Below, one piece after another: positions 1 to 7,521 of a stretch of 64,000 nucleotides of DNA. This DNA comes from LZORAL124-50-18 sp051208045 (GTDB taxonomy: Bacteria > Pseudomonadota > Gammaproteobacteria > Pseudomonadales > Oleiphilaceae). Each line of letters starts with the position of its first letter. The first letter of the stretch is position 1. The stretch lies in the NCBI GenBank assembly GCA_051208045.1, contig JBPJFY010000001.1, forward strand, positions 1-64,000, given 5' to 3'. Both the position numbers and the translations under genes were made by a program. The notes below the pieces were generated by a model. That model was not told the origin of the DNA and searched no databases. It saw only the letters and a program-made list of their open reading frames with translations.

Positions 1-74
1 ACTCAGTAGTGAAACCGTCCAGCGCCGATGGTAGTGTGGGGCTTCCCCATGTGAGAGTAGGTCATCGTCAGGCA
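1..74 (+). rRNA. rrf: 5S ribosomal RNA, 3' part
   Basis: The first 74 bases match the 3' two thirds of a gammaproteobacterial 5S rRNA, including the ACTCAG..GTGAAAC segment, the GCGCCGATGGTAGTGTGGGG segment and GAGAGTAGG near the end. The 5' third lies outside the window. A strong terminator follows directly, so this is the end of an rrn operon. The exact 3' end is placed by comparison with the E. coli molecule from memory and may be off by a few bases. Confidence 0.95.
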
Positions 75-84
75 CCTCATGAGA

Positions 85-119
85 AATCCCCGAGTCGTTA
101 GGCTCGGGGATTTTTTTTC
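85..119 (+). terminator. rrn operon intrinsic terminator
   Basis: A 10-bp perfect stem (AATCCCCGAG at 85-94 with CTCGGGGATT at 103-112), an 8-base loop and a run of eight T residues lie 11 bases after the 5S gene. This is a textbook intrinsic terminator for the ribosomal RNA operon. Confidence 0.93.
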
Positions 120-197
120 GCCTGGAATTTTGTCGCGTCCTCACTCGTGCAGAGAGGCTAGGCTTCGACAAGGCGTGGCGAAAATGGGCATGCGCTG

Positions 198-203
198 TAT
201 AAT
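198..203 (+). promoter_or_regulatory. putative -10 element upstream of leuA
   Basis: A perfect TATAAT lies 40 bases before the leuA start, after the rrn terminator. No good -35 hexamer is visible at the usual distance, so this rests on one element and on position. No leader-peptide attenuator is seen, and the implied untranslated leader is only about 30 bases. Confidence 0.4.
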
Positions 204-242
204 ATCCAAAGCCGAATTATCTTGAGATTGGGAGCGCAAAAT

Positions 243-1790
243 ATGACGTCACGTGAAAGGCTGGTTGTTTTTGATACGACACTCCGAGACGGGGAGCAAA
301 GCCCTGGCGCATCCATGACGAAAGTGGAAAAGCTTCGCATTGCCAAGGCATTAGAAAAGATGCGTGTTGACGTGATTGAGGCAGGCTTTGCTATTGCAAG
401 CCCAGGTGACTTTGAATCTGTAAAGGCGATTGCTGAAGTTATCAAAGATTCAACGGTTTGTAGTCTTGCCAGGGCGCTGAATAAAGATATTGATCGTGCA
501 GCGGAAGCATTAAAAAACGCCAATGCTTCCAGGATCCACACGTTTATAGCGACGTCTCCTATCCATATGAAATATAAGCTGCAAATGCAACCTGATGAAG
601 TGATAGAGCAGGCTGTACATGCCGTTAAGAGGGCAAGGAACTACACAGATGATGTTGAGTTTTCCTGTGAAGATGCCGGGCGGTCGGACTTGGAGTTTTT
701 GTGCCAAATTATCGAAGCGGCCATCAAAGCCGGTGCAACAACAATTAATATTCCCGACACCGTGGGGTATGCTATTCCTGAGCAGTTTGGCGAACAAATA
801 AAGCAATTGGTCACGCGTATTCCAAATGCTGACCAGGCGATATTCTCAGTACATTGCCATAATGATTTGGGCCTCGCAGTCTCTAACTCTTTGTCAGCGG
901 TGTTAAATGGCGCGAGGCAGGTTGAGTGCACCATCAATGGTCTAGGGGAGCGTGCGGGTAATGCTTCTCTTGAAGAGATTGTCATGGCGTTAAAAACCCG
1001 TAGTGATTTATTTAACTTGGATCTTGGAATCGATACTCGGCAAATTGTACCAACATCCAGGCTGGTTTCGACCATAACCGGATTTCCTGTTCAGCCTAAC
1101 AAGGCGATCGTGGGTGCCAATGCATTTGCTCATGAATCCGGCATTCATCAAGACGGTGTGTTGAAGAAGCGCGAAACCTATGAAATTATGCTCGCCGAAG
1201 ATGTCGGCTGGAATAAAAACAGCCTTGTTCTGGGTAAGCATTCAGGAAGGAATGCTCTGCGTTCGCGACTCGAAGAGCTTGGAATTACATTGGAGTCGGA
1301 AAGTCGCCTCAATGAAGTTTTCGCTAAATTTAAAGAGTTAGCAGATAAAAAGCACGAAATATTCGATGAGGATTTGCAGGCTCTGGTGAGTGATTCGGTA
1401 ATTGGTGCAGGCCAGGAGAAGTACAAGCTGGTGTGCATGCGGGTTACATCTGAAACAGGCGTTACCCCTAGCGCTGAGTTAACGCTTTTAATAGATGGTG
1501 AAGAAGTGTCCGTGCAATCGGAGGGCAGTGGGCCCGTCGATGCGACCTATCAAGCCATAGAGTCTGAAGTGCAATCGGGTGCAAATTTGCAGCTGTATTC
1601 TGTTAACAATATTACCAGTGGAACCGATGCGCAGGGCGAGGTCACTGTCCGTCTTGAAAAGGAAGGCAGGATAGTGAATGGCATGGGGGCCGATACCGAT
1701 ATTGTGATCGCATCAGCGAAAGCATACATTCATGCCCTAAACCTTATTCTCGCTGAACAACCGCGAATGCATCCTCAAGGTGATGTTTGA
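243..1790 (+). CDS. leuA: 2-isopropylmalate synthase
   Basis: Condenses acetyl-CoA with 2-ketoisovalerate, the first committed step of leucine synthesis, in the cytoplasm. The protein is 515 residues, the usual length. Near the N-terminus it has the DTTLRDGEQ signature (from D11) of the HMGL-like barrel. The metal-binding HCHND motif is at H204 and H206, and GLGERAGNASLEE follows. The HESGIHQDG segment lies in the linker, and the C-terminal third looks like the LeuA allosteric dimer domain, the family site of leucine feedback inhibition. The ATG at 243 has GGGAG eight bases upstream; an in-frame TTG at 222 lacks this and was rejected. It stands alone between the rrn terminator and the holD-like gene, away from leuBCD. 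Confidence 0.96.
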   Translation: MTSRERLVVFDTTLRDGEQSPGASMTKVEKLRIAKALEKMRVDVIEAGFAIASPGDFESVKAIAEVIKDSTVCSLARALNKDIDRAAEALKNANASRIHTFIATSPIHMKYKLQMQPDEVIEQAVHAVKRARNYTDDVEFSCEDAGRSDLEFLCQIIEAAIKAGATTINIPDTVGYAIPEQFGEQIKQLVTRIPNADQAIFSVHCHNDLGLAVSNSLSAVLNGARQVECTINGLGERAGNASLEEIVMALKTRSDLFNLDLGIDTRQIVPTSRLVSTITGFPVQPNKAIVGANAFAHESGIHQDGVLKKRETYEIMLAEDVGWNKNSLVLGKHSGRNALRSRLEELGITLESESRLNEVFAKFKELADKKHEIFDEDLQALVSDSVIGAGQEKYKLVCMRVTSETGVTPSAELTLLIDGEEVSVQSEGSGPVDATYQAIESEVQSGANLQLYSVNNITSGTDAQGEVTVRLEKEGRIVNGMGADTDIVIASAKAYIHALNLILAEQPRMHPQGDV

Positions 1791-1820
1791 GTTAACGTCA
1801 GAAAGTGTTCTTCTCTCGCA

Positions 1821-2633
1821 ATGAATCACGGTATCCAACGGAGTTACTTAAAACGGTTGAGGATTGATGCTTGGTATGGACGGTTTACGCCAGCCTCCAC
1901 GAAGCAGTTTCCGCTGAGGGTACTTGAGTTTACTTCAAGTATCGAAGCCGTCGTGCAGGTCTGCAACCAGAATGTGGTCACTGATCAAGTCGTTCAATCG
2001 GTGACACCGTTGAATCGGAATTCGAGCACCGTGGCCAACGTAATGGGGGCTGTGGTTGAAGAGCGCTTGTCAGCTGTACTGGCGTTGTCATCGAAGCGTA
2101 CTGAGCCTTCCCAAGCTCCCGAATCCAAGAAGGCAGTTGCTGTTGATGCGACGGGCATTGAGGTATCCTTTGATGAGCATATTTCCTGGCTGTTAGGAAA
2201 AGTGGGACGACTCTCATGGGTGGCGAGTGTGAATCGCAACGACCCTGTCACAAGTTATACCGAGCTCGTTGATCATATTATCGAGGCACTGGCCTTGATT
2301 GGAGGGCGTTCTGAGAAAGATTGCGTTCGAGCTAGTTTCTATTGGCCGCCTTTTGAGTCGGGGACTTTACCCGGTCAGACGAAGAGTGCTGCCCGTACTA
2401 TTTTGGATGAGCTCGGTATCGGGGAAATAACACCCAAGAGTTCGATTCTTTTTTTTGGTACTAAAACGCAAAAAGAGTATTTACAGCTGTTTTCAGGGGG
2501 GCAGGGCAATCGCAACAAAGAGAGTGAAGACGCAGGCGACTGGATGATTGCGCCTGCACTATCCGAAGTATTGGACGGTGGCGAAGCGAAGCGCGAACTT
2601 TGGCATCTGATTAAGACGATAAACGCAGGCTGA
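1821..2633 (+). CDS. HolD-like protein (putative DNA polymerase III psi subunit), enlarged
   Basis: A 270-residue protein three bases upstream of rimI, the position of holD in E. coli. The N-terminal YLKRLRIDAWYGRF region resembles the start of E. coli psi (a Leu-Gly/Arg-Ile turn followed by W). The C-terminal APALSEVLDGGEAKRELWHL fits the end of psi (SPALTDLRANP..ALW). A central stretch with ILDELGIGEITP and ILFFGTK resembles the psi core. About 130 extra residues, partly low-complexity and rich in Ser, Lys, Glu and Ala (about residues 60-120), make it nearly twice the 137-residue E. coli protein. If correct, it would link the clamp loader to SSB. The assignment rests on short motif matches from memory and on synteny. 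No clear ribosome binding site precedes the ATG. Confidence 0.6.
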   Translation: MNHGIQRSYLKRLRIDAWYGRFTPASTKQFPLRVLEFTSSIEAVVQVCNQNVVTDQVVQSVTPLNRNSSTVANVMGAVVEERLSAVLALSSKRTEPSQAPESKKAVAVDATGIEVSFDEHISWLLGKVGRLSWVASVNRNDPVTSYTELVDHIIEALALIGGRSEKDCVRASFYWPPFESGTLPGQTKSAARTILDELGIGEITPKSSILFFGTKTQKEYLQLFSGGQGNRNKESEDAGDWMIAPALSEVLDGGEAKRELWHLIKTINAG

Positions 2634-2636
2634 CTT

Positions 2637-3143
2637 ATGGTTAATTTAATTGAGCCTAATCTGTCTGGGACGTATTTTCGCCCGCTCACTGAGTTGGATG
2701 TAGCTCAGGTCATAGAAGTTGAAAGGAGTTGTTACTCGCACCCCTGGTCTGAAAACAATATGCGTGGGTGTTTTGGTGAGCACTACCACAACATCGCTTG
2801 TTGTCGCAGAGTTGTTGGTCAACGTCATCATGAGCGAGATGAGATTATTGCGTACGCTTTCGTCACGGTTGTATTGGATGAGGCACAGCTGTTGAATTTG
2901 TGTGTCAGGCCGGGTAACCGGAGTGGCGGAGTGGGCGAGGCGTTGTTGACTGAGGTGATCAGGGTTGTTCTTGAAAAGCAGGCCGAGACGATGTTTCTGG
3001 AAGTTCGCGAGTCTAATTCCGTTGCTGTCGCCCTTTATCGAAAGCTTGGATTTAATGAGGTGGGTATTCGGAAAGGGTACTACCCGTTGGGGCGCAGCCG
3101 CGAAGACGCCATCGTGATGGCTTTGGACATAGTGAGTGTGTAG
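2637..3143 (+). CDS. rimI: ribosomal protein S18 alanine N-acetyltransferase
   Basis: A GNAT-fold acetyltransferase of 168 residues that would transfer acetyl from acetyl-CoA to the N-terminal alanine of ribosomal protein S18. The acetyl-CoA pyrophosphate loop is visible as R-S-G-G-V-G (R-x-x-G-x-G) about residue 98, preceded by the beta strand LLNLCVRP. The C-terminal half has FLEVRESNSVAVALYRKLGF, the RimI-type signature around the catalytic region. The ATG lies three bases after the stop of the holD-like gene, so the two are probably translated from one mRNA, as in E. coli. It has about 15 residues more at the N-terminus than E. coli RimI. Confidence 0.88.
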   Translation: MVNLIEPNLSGTYFRPLTELDVAQVIEVERSCYSHPWSENNMRGCFGEHYHNIACCRRVVGQRHHERDEIIAYAFVTVVLDEAQLLNLCVRPGNRSGGVGEALLTEVIRVVLEKQAETMFLEVRESNSVAVALYRKLGFNEVGIRKGYYPLGRSREDAIVMALDIVSV

Positions 3144-3167
3144 CTATGCAGGTCAGTAGATGAGCTG

Positions 3168-3196
3168 TTTCGCTGTTTCTTATCCGTCGGTATAAT
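3168..3196 (+). promoter_or_regulatory. putative promoter of prfC
   Basis: TATAAT at 3191-3196 lies 39 bases before the prfC start in the 92-bp gap after rimI. The hexamer at 3168-3173 (TTTCGC) is a poor -35 match. The call rests mainly on the perfect -10 and its position. Confidence 0.45.
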
Positions 3197-3235
3197 TCAG
3201 TCTGGCTGTTCCTATCTAAAGAGATCCTTAAAAAA

Positions 3236-4816
3236 ATGCGTAGTTTAGAATCTGAGATTAACTCGAGGCGAACATTTGCCATAATATCGCACCCGGATGC
3301 GGGTAAAACAACAATCACAGAGAAGCTATTGTTGTTCGGAAAGGCAATTCAAAAAGCCGGAACGGTGAAAGGTAAAAAATCGGGTCAGCATGCGAAATCT
3401 GACTGGATGGAAATGGAAAAAGAGCGGGGAATTTCTGTGACGACGTCTGTCATGCAGTTTCCCTACAAGGATCACTTGGTTAACCTTCTGGATACGCCCG
3501 GGCACGAAGACTTTTCCGAAGATACGTATCGGACGCTCACCGCTGTGGACTCCTGTTTAATGGTCATTGACAGTGCTAAAGGGGTGGAGGAGCGAACCAT
3601 CAAATTGATGGAGGTAACCCGGCTCAGGACCACGCCAATCATCACCTTCATGAATAAGCTGGATCGGGATATTCGAGATCCTGTCGAATTGTTGGACGAG
3701 GTTGAGGATGTTCTCAATATCAGTTGTTCGCCCATTACCTGGCCAATTGGCATGGGGAAAGAATTCAAAGGCGTTTACCACCTGCTGAGGGATGAGATAG
3801 TTCTTTACTCCACAGGGCAGGGGCATACGATTCAGGCAGAGCGGAAAATTCAAGGCTTGAATAATACGGAACTGGATGTCGCCATTGGCGATTATGCTGA
3901 GCAATTGCGGGAGGAAATTGAGTTGGTGCGTGGGGCCTGTCCGGAGTTTGATGCGGAAGCATTTTTAGCTGGGGATATGACGCCAGTGTTTTTTGGCACA
4001 GCGCTCGGTAATTTTGGGGTGGACCACGTTCTGGATGGATTGGTGGACTGGGCGCCTTCGCCGTTACCCCGTGAAACGGATCAGGGAGAGATTCAGCCCG
4101 GGGATAAGGAGTTTTCCGGATTTGTTTTTAAGATCCAGGCCAACATGGACCCACAGCACCGAGATAGAATTGCATTTCTCAGAATATGTTCAGGTACCTA
4201 CGAGCAAGGAATGAAAATGCGTCATGTGCGCATTGGAAAGGATGTTCGCATCGCTGATGCACTGACGTTTATGGCGGGTGATCGTGCACGTGTGGAGACC
4301 GCCTATGCAGGAGATATTATCGGCTTGCATAATCATGGCACTATTCAAATCGGGGACAGTTTCACTGCGGGCCCTGATTATCGATTCACCGGTATTCCCA
4401 ACTTTGCGCCAGAGTTGTTTCGGCGCATTCGCTTAAAAGACCCGCTCAAGATCAAGCAGCTCCAAAAGGGATTGATTCAACTGAGTGAAGAAGGGGCGGT
4501 TCAGGTGTTTCGGCCGTTGAAAAACAATGACTTGATTGTTGGTGCCGTTGGCGTACTTCAGTTTGATGTGGTGGTCAGTCGCTTGAAGAATGAATACAAG
4601 GTAGAAGCGATGTATGAGCCGGTAAACGTGGCCACAGCACGCTGGGTGACGGCGCAGAATGCTGCAAAACTGGAGGAGTTCCGGAAGCGTTGTGAGGATA
4701 ATCTTGCGCTGGACGGAGGTGATTCGCTCACTTACATTGCGCCTACCATGGTAAATCTGCAGCTCACTCAGGAGCGCTACCCGGATGTCACATTTCATAA
4801 AACGCGTGAGCACTGA
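3236..4816 (+). CDS. prfC: peptide chain release factor 3
   Basis: A 526-residue translational GTPase that removes release factors 1 and 2 from the ribosome after peptide release. The GTP-binding motifs are in order: G1 SHPDAGKTT near residue 19, the G2 region with ERGISVTTS, G3 DTPGHEDF, and G4 NKLD. The length matches E. coli RF3 (529). The G2 threonine and all G motifs are intact. The ATG at 3236 has an AAAGAGA purine stretch upstream. The 3' end overlaps the tatD start by 32 bases, suggesting translational coupling. Confidence 0.96.
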   Translation: MRSLESEINSRRTFAIISHPDAGKTTITEKLLLFGKAIQKAGTVKGKKSGQHAKSDWMEMEKERGISVTTSVMQFPYKDHLVNLLDTPGHEDFSEDTYRTLTAVDSCLMVIDSAKGVEERTIKLMEVTRLRTTPIITFMNKLDRDIRDPVELLDEVEDVLNISCSPITWPIGMGKEFKGVYHLLRDEIVLYSTGQGHTIQAERKIQGLNNTELDVAIGDYAEQLREEIELVRGACPEFDAEAFLAGDMTPVFFGTALGNFGVDHVLDGLVDWAPSPLPRETDQGEIQPGDKEFSGFVFKIQANMDPQHRDRIAFLRICSGTYEQGMKMRHVRIGKDVRIADALTFMAGDRARVETAYAGDIIGLHNHGTIQIGDSFTAGPDYRFTGIPNFAPELFRRIRLKDPLKIKQLQKGLIQLSEEGAVQVFRPLKNNDLIVGAVGVLQFDVVVSRLKNEYKVEAMYEPVNVATARWVTAQNAAKLEEFRKRCEDNLALDGGDSLTYIAPTMVNLQLTQERYPDVTFHKTREH

Positions 4817-5597
4817 GTCCGCGCGGTTTATTGACAGTCATTGCCATCTGGATTTCGAGTGTTTCGCACGTGATCTAGGCGAGCAGATGGGACGGTGGCG
4901 ATCTATGGGCGTCACGGGTTTCGTGGTGCCGGGAGTGGCCAAGTCCCGTTGGTGTCGGGTTCTGGAGTTTTGTCGCGAAAATCGTGGATGTTATCCTGCT
5001 CTGGGGATTCATCCATGCTTCCTCGCAGAATATGAATCTGTTCATCTGCAGGTTTTAGAGGAGTTATTGGCAGCGGAAATCGGTGTGCGGGCGGTCGGCG
5101 AGATCGGATTGGATAAAACCGAGCAAAACTGGCCGCTGCAGGAGGAAGTGTTTATACAGCAGCTTGCCATCGCTGGTGCTCACCATTTGCCGGTCATAGT
5201 TCATGCGAGAAAAGCGTTTAATGAGGTGATTTACTGGCTGAAACGCATGAAATTTGAAGGTGGTGGCGTCATTCACGGTTTTTCCGGCAGTTATGAACAG
5301 GCCATGACTGCTGTCAATATGAACTTCAAAATAGGTGTGGGTGGTGTTATCACCTATGAGAGGGCTAAGAAAAGCAGAGCTGCGGTGGCACAAATACCCT
5401 TATCAGCCATAGTGCTGGAAACGGACGCTCCGGATATGCCGGTATGCGGCCTCCAAGGCAAGAGAAACACGCCTGCTTCATTGATTGCGATTGCGAATGT
5501 GTTGTGTTCTCTTCGGTCAGAGGAGAGGCCGGTGATCCTCGATCAAATCTACTCCAATACTGTCCAGCTGTTCGGACTTCCCCTTGCCGCAGAATAG
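4785..5597 (+). CDS. TatD family metal-dependent hydrolase
   Basis: A 270-residue TIM-barrel hydrolase of the TatD DNase family. The metal ligands are visible: the first strand DSHCHLDF (H-x-H), EIGLD for the bridging Glu, VIVHARKA for the third His, VIHGFSG for the fourth and LETDAPDMP for the final Asp. Family members act as 3'-5' exonucleases or D-aminoacyl-tRNA deacylases; which applies here cannot be told. It overlaps prfC by 32 bases. The ATG at 4785 has AGGAG ten bases upstream. A GTG at 4806 is the alternative, with no visible ribosome binding site. Confidence 0.88.
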   Translation: MSHFIKRVSTESARFIDSHCHLDFECFARDLGEQMGRWRSMGVTGFVVPGVAKSRWCRVLEFCRENRGCYPALGIHPCFLAEYESVHLQVLEELLAAEIGVRAVGEIGLDKTEQNWPLQEEVFIQQLAIAGAHHLPVIVHARKAFNEVIYWLKRMKFEGGGVIHGFSGSYEQAMTAVNMNFKIGVGGVITYERAKKSRAAVAQIPLSAIVLETDAPDMPVCGLQGKRNTPASLIAIANVLCSLRSEERPVILDQIYSNTVQLFGLPLAAE

Positions 5598-5642
5598 GAC
5601 AGAAAATGTGTATTTGGCCTAGAAAACCTAATTTAAATTCAT

Positions 5643-5648
5643 TATAAT
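5643..5648 (+). promoter_or_regulatory. putative -10 element of the rplM-rpsI promoter
   Basis: A perfect TATAAT followed by a GC-rich discriminator (GCGCGCCC), as is common for stringently controlled ribosomal promoters. No strong -35 is seen. The implied transcript starts near 5655, giving a leader of about 190 bases. Confidence 0.55.
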
Positions 5649-5729
5649 GCGCGCCCTGAAATTTTTTATCTGCTGCAATTTTACACAGCCCCGGTGTGAG
5701 CAGTGATAAGAGTTCTTGATAGTGAGATG

Positions 5730-5819
5730 TTTTGTACTGCCGGATGGATTTGACTCCTGGAGGATTCTCCTCCCACTTGAGTTCTACAGGTGTTGATGGG
5801 TGTGGCAGAGTATACAAAA
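5730..5819 (+). promoter_or_regulatory. structured mRNA leader of rplM-rpsI
   Basis: A helix closes a 90-base region: TTTTGTACTGCC (5730-5741) pairs with GGCAG (5804-5808) and TACAAAA (5813-5819), giving 12 base pairs with a 4-base bulge (AGTA) on the 3' side. Inside sits a 6-bp hairpin, GGAGGA (5759-5764) with TCCTCC (5768-5773). The element ends 26 bases before the rplM start, just before the GAGGCGGG ribosome binding site. L13 is reported to repress its own operon in E. coli; this is a plausible L13 target, but that link is inference. Confidence 0.55.
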
Positions 5820-5845
5820 CGGTAAATTTTTAGAGGCGGGAATTA

Positions 5846-6274
5846 ATGAAAACATTAAGTGCAAAGCCAGAATCGGTAAAGCGTGACTGGTTTGTTGTAG
5901 ATGCAACCGGAAAAACACTCGGTCGACTGTCTACTGAGATTGCCCGTCGTCTGAGGGGTAAGCATAAGCCTGAATACACTCCTCATGTCGACACTGGCGA
6001 TTACATCGTTGTTGTGAATGCTGATAAAGTGGCGGTAACAGGCCGTAAAGAAACCGATAAAATGTACCACAGGCACACTGGGTATATCGGCGGAATCAAG
6101 TCAATGTCTCTGGACAAGCTGCGCGCGCATGCGCCTGAGCGAATCATTGAGACTGCGGTAAAAGGCATGCTGCCAAAGGGCCCGCTTGGGCGTCAAATGT
6201 TTAGCAAACTGAAAGTGTATGCCGGTACGGAACATCCTCATACCGCTCAGCAACCACAAGACTTGGATATTTAA
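5846..6274 (+). CDS. rplM: 50S ribosomal protein L13
   Basis: A 142-residue ribosomal protein, the same length as E. coli L13, binding 23S rRNA early in 50S assembly. Conserved blocks are visible: KTLSAKPESVKRDWFVVDA at the start, GKTLGRLSTEIARRLRGK, then MYHRHTGYIGG and a C-terminal MLPKGPLGRQMFSKLKVYAG. A GAGGCGGG Shine-Dalgarno lies just upstream of the ATG. It is the first gene of a two-gene operon with rpsI, 12 bases downstream, and is preceded by a long structured leader. Confidence 0.98.
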   Translation: MKTLSAKPESVKRDWFVVDATGKTLGRLSTEIARRLRGKHKPEYTPHVDTGDYIVVVNADKVAVTGRKETDKMYHRHTGYIGGIKSMSLDKLRAHAPERIIETAVKGMLPKGPLGRQMFSKLKVYAGTEHPHTAQQPQDLDI

Positions 6275-6286
6275 CGGAAGGCCGAT

Positions 6287-6679
6287 ATGTCAGTAAATCA
6301 GAATTATGGAACTGGTCGTCGTAAAACTTCTGCGGCGCGGGTATTTCTTCGTCCTGGTACCGGGAATATCATCATCAATAACCGTCCACTGGATCAGTTT
6401 TTTGGTCGTGAAACTGCGCGTATGGTTGTTCGTCAGCCATTAGAGTTGGTTGATATGATTGAAAAATTCGATGTAAAGGTCACTGTTCGCGGTGGCGGTA
6501 CGACAGGCCAGGCGGGCGCAATCCGTCATGGAATCACTCGTGCTTTGATGGAATATGATGAAACTCTGCGCTCTGCTCTGCGTAAAGCGGGTTATGTGAC
6601 GCGTGATGCTCGTGAAGTTGAGCGTAAGAAAGTTGGTCTGCGAAAGGCGAGAAAGCGTCCTCAGTTTTCAAAGCGTTAA
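6287..6679 (+). CDS. rpsI: 30S ribosomal protein S9
   Basis: A 130-residue ribosomal protein whose C-terminal tail reaches into the decoding-site region of the 30S subunit. It has the opening NYGTGRRKTSAARVFL, the Gly-rich GGGTTGQAGAIRHGITRAL core and the ultraconserved basic end KARKRPQFSKR. It is co-transcribed with rplM, with an AACGGAAGG ribosome binding site between them. A strong terminator begins 22 bases after the stop. Confidence 0.98.
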   Translation: MSVNQNYGTGRRKTSAARVFLRPGTGNIIINNRPLDQFFGRETARMVVRQPLELVDMIEKFDVKVTVRGGGTTGQAGAIRHGITRALMEYDETLRSALRKAGYVTRDAREVERKKVGLRKARKRPQFSKR

Positions 6680-6700
6680 TCCGCTGCACGCTTTCCTTAA

Positions 6701-6731
6701 AACCCGACAGCATTTGCTGTTGGGTTTTTTT
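6701..6731 (+). terminator. rplM-rpsI terminator
   Basis: A stem of AACCCGACAGCA with TGCTGTTGGGTT (one mismatch) around a short TT loop, followed by a T run. It lies 22 bases downstream of rpsI and separates it from the petABC operon. Confidence 0.88.
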
Positions 6732-6927
6732 GTTTTCAGGGATGGATTTTATCTGGTTTGCGGTAGGTTAGAATCCGCTTCCAGGCAGACCTTTACTGGC
6801 GAATAATGGTGAATCTACCTTGTATCTGAGGGGTATTTTCATTACCATTTGTGCCGTTTAAATTTAAGGTTCTAAGTTCGTTTTCAGTGAGAATTTAGGT
6901 GAATATCTCGAGTTAGGAGAAGCCCAT

Positions 6928-7521
6928 ATGAGCAATGGCGATGTAGACAAGCGTCGGCGAAGGCTGTTGGTTGGTGCAACATCCGTGGTTGGTGGCATAG
7001 GTATGGTCGGTGCTGCCGTCCCCTTTGTTGCTTCATGGAATCCCAGCGCAAAGGCGAAGGCAGCAGGCGCGCCGGTCAAAGTGAATATCAGCAAAGTTGA
7101 GCCTGGCCAGCAAATCACAGTGGAGTGGCGAGGTCAGCCAGTCTGGATTGTTCGTCGTACGCAGGAAATGCTCGAGCGCGTCGAGAAAATGAACGATGTG
7201 GTGGCTGATCCTAACTCTGAAAAGCCGCAACAGCCTGAGTATGTTACGGGTACTTTGCGGTCAATCAAGCCAGAAATTATGGTGATGGTGGGTATTTGTA
7301 CGCATCTGGGCTGTTCACCTCAGTTTAGACCGGAAGTTGCGGCCGCAGACCTTGGGGATGACTGGATGGGAGGGTACTTTTGCCCCTGTCACGGCTCAAA
7401 GTTTGACTTGGCGGGCCGGGTCTACAAAGGTGTGCCTGCGCCCACAAATTTGAAGGTGCCGCCCCACTACTACATTGATGATGACACCATTATGGTTGGC
7501 CTGGATAAGGAGGGTGCATAA
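6928..7521 (+). CDS. petA: ubiquinol-cytochrome c reductase iron-sulfur subunit (Rieske protein)
   Basis: A 197-residue [2Fe-2S] subunit of the cytochrome bc1 complex, passing electrons from ubiquinol to cytochrome c1 on the periplasmic side. An N-terminal RRRR run precedes a single hydrophobic segment (about residues 14-36), consistent with Tat-dependent insertion and an uncleaved anchor. The cluster box CTHLGC gives ligands C124 and H126. The CPCHGS box gives C152 and H155. C129 and C154 would form the stabilising disulfide. The ATG follows AGGAGAAGCC. It overlaps petB by one base (TAATG). Confidence 0.97.
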   Translation: MSNGDVDKRRRRLLVGATSVVGGIGMVGAAVPFVASWNPSAKAKAAGAPVKVNISKVEPGQQITVEWRGQPVWIVRRTQEMLERVEKMNDVVADPNSEKPQQPEYVTGTLRSIKPEIMVMVGICTHLGCSPQFRPEVAAADLGDDWMGGYFCPCHGSKFDLAGRVYKGVPAPTNLKVPPHYYIDDDTIMVGLDKEGA

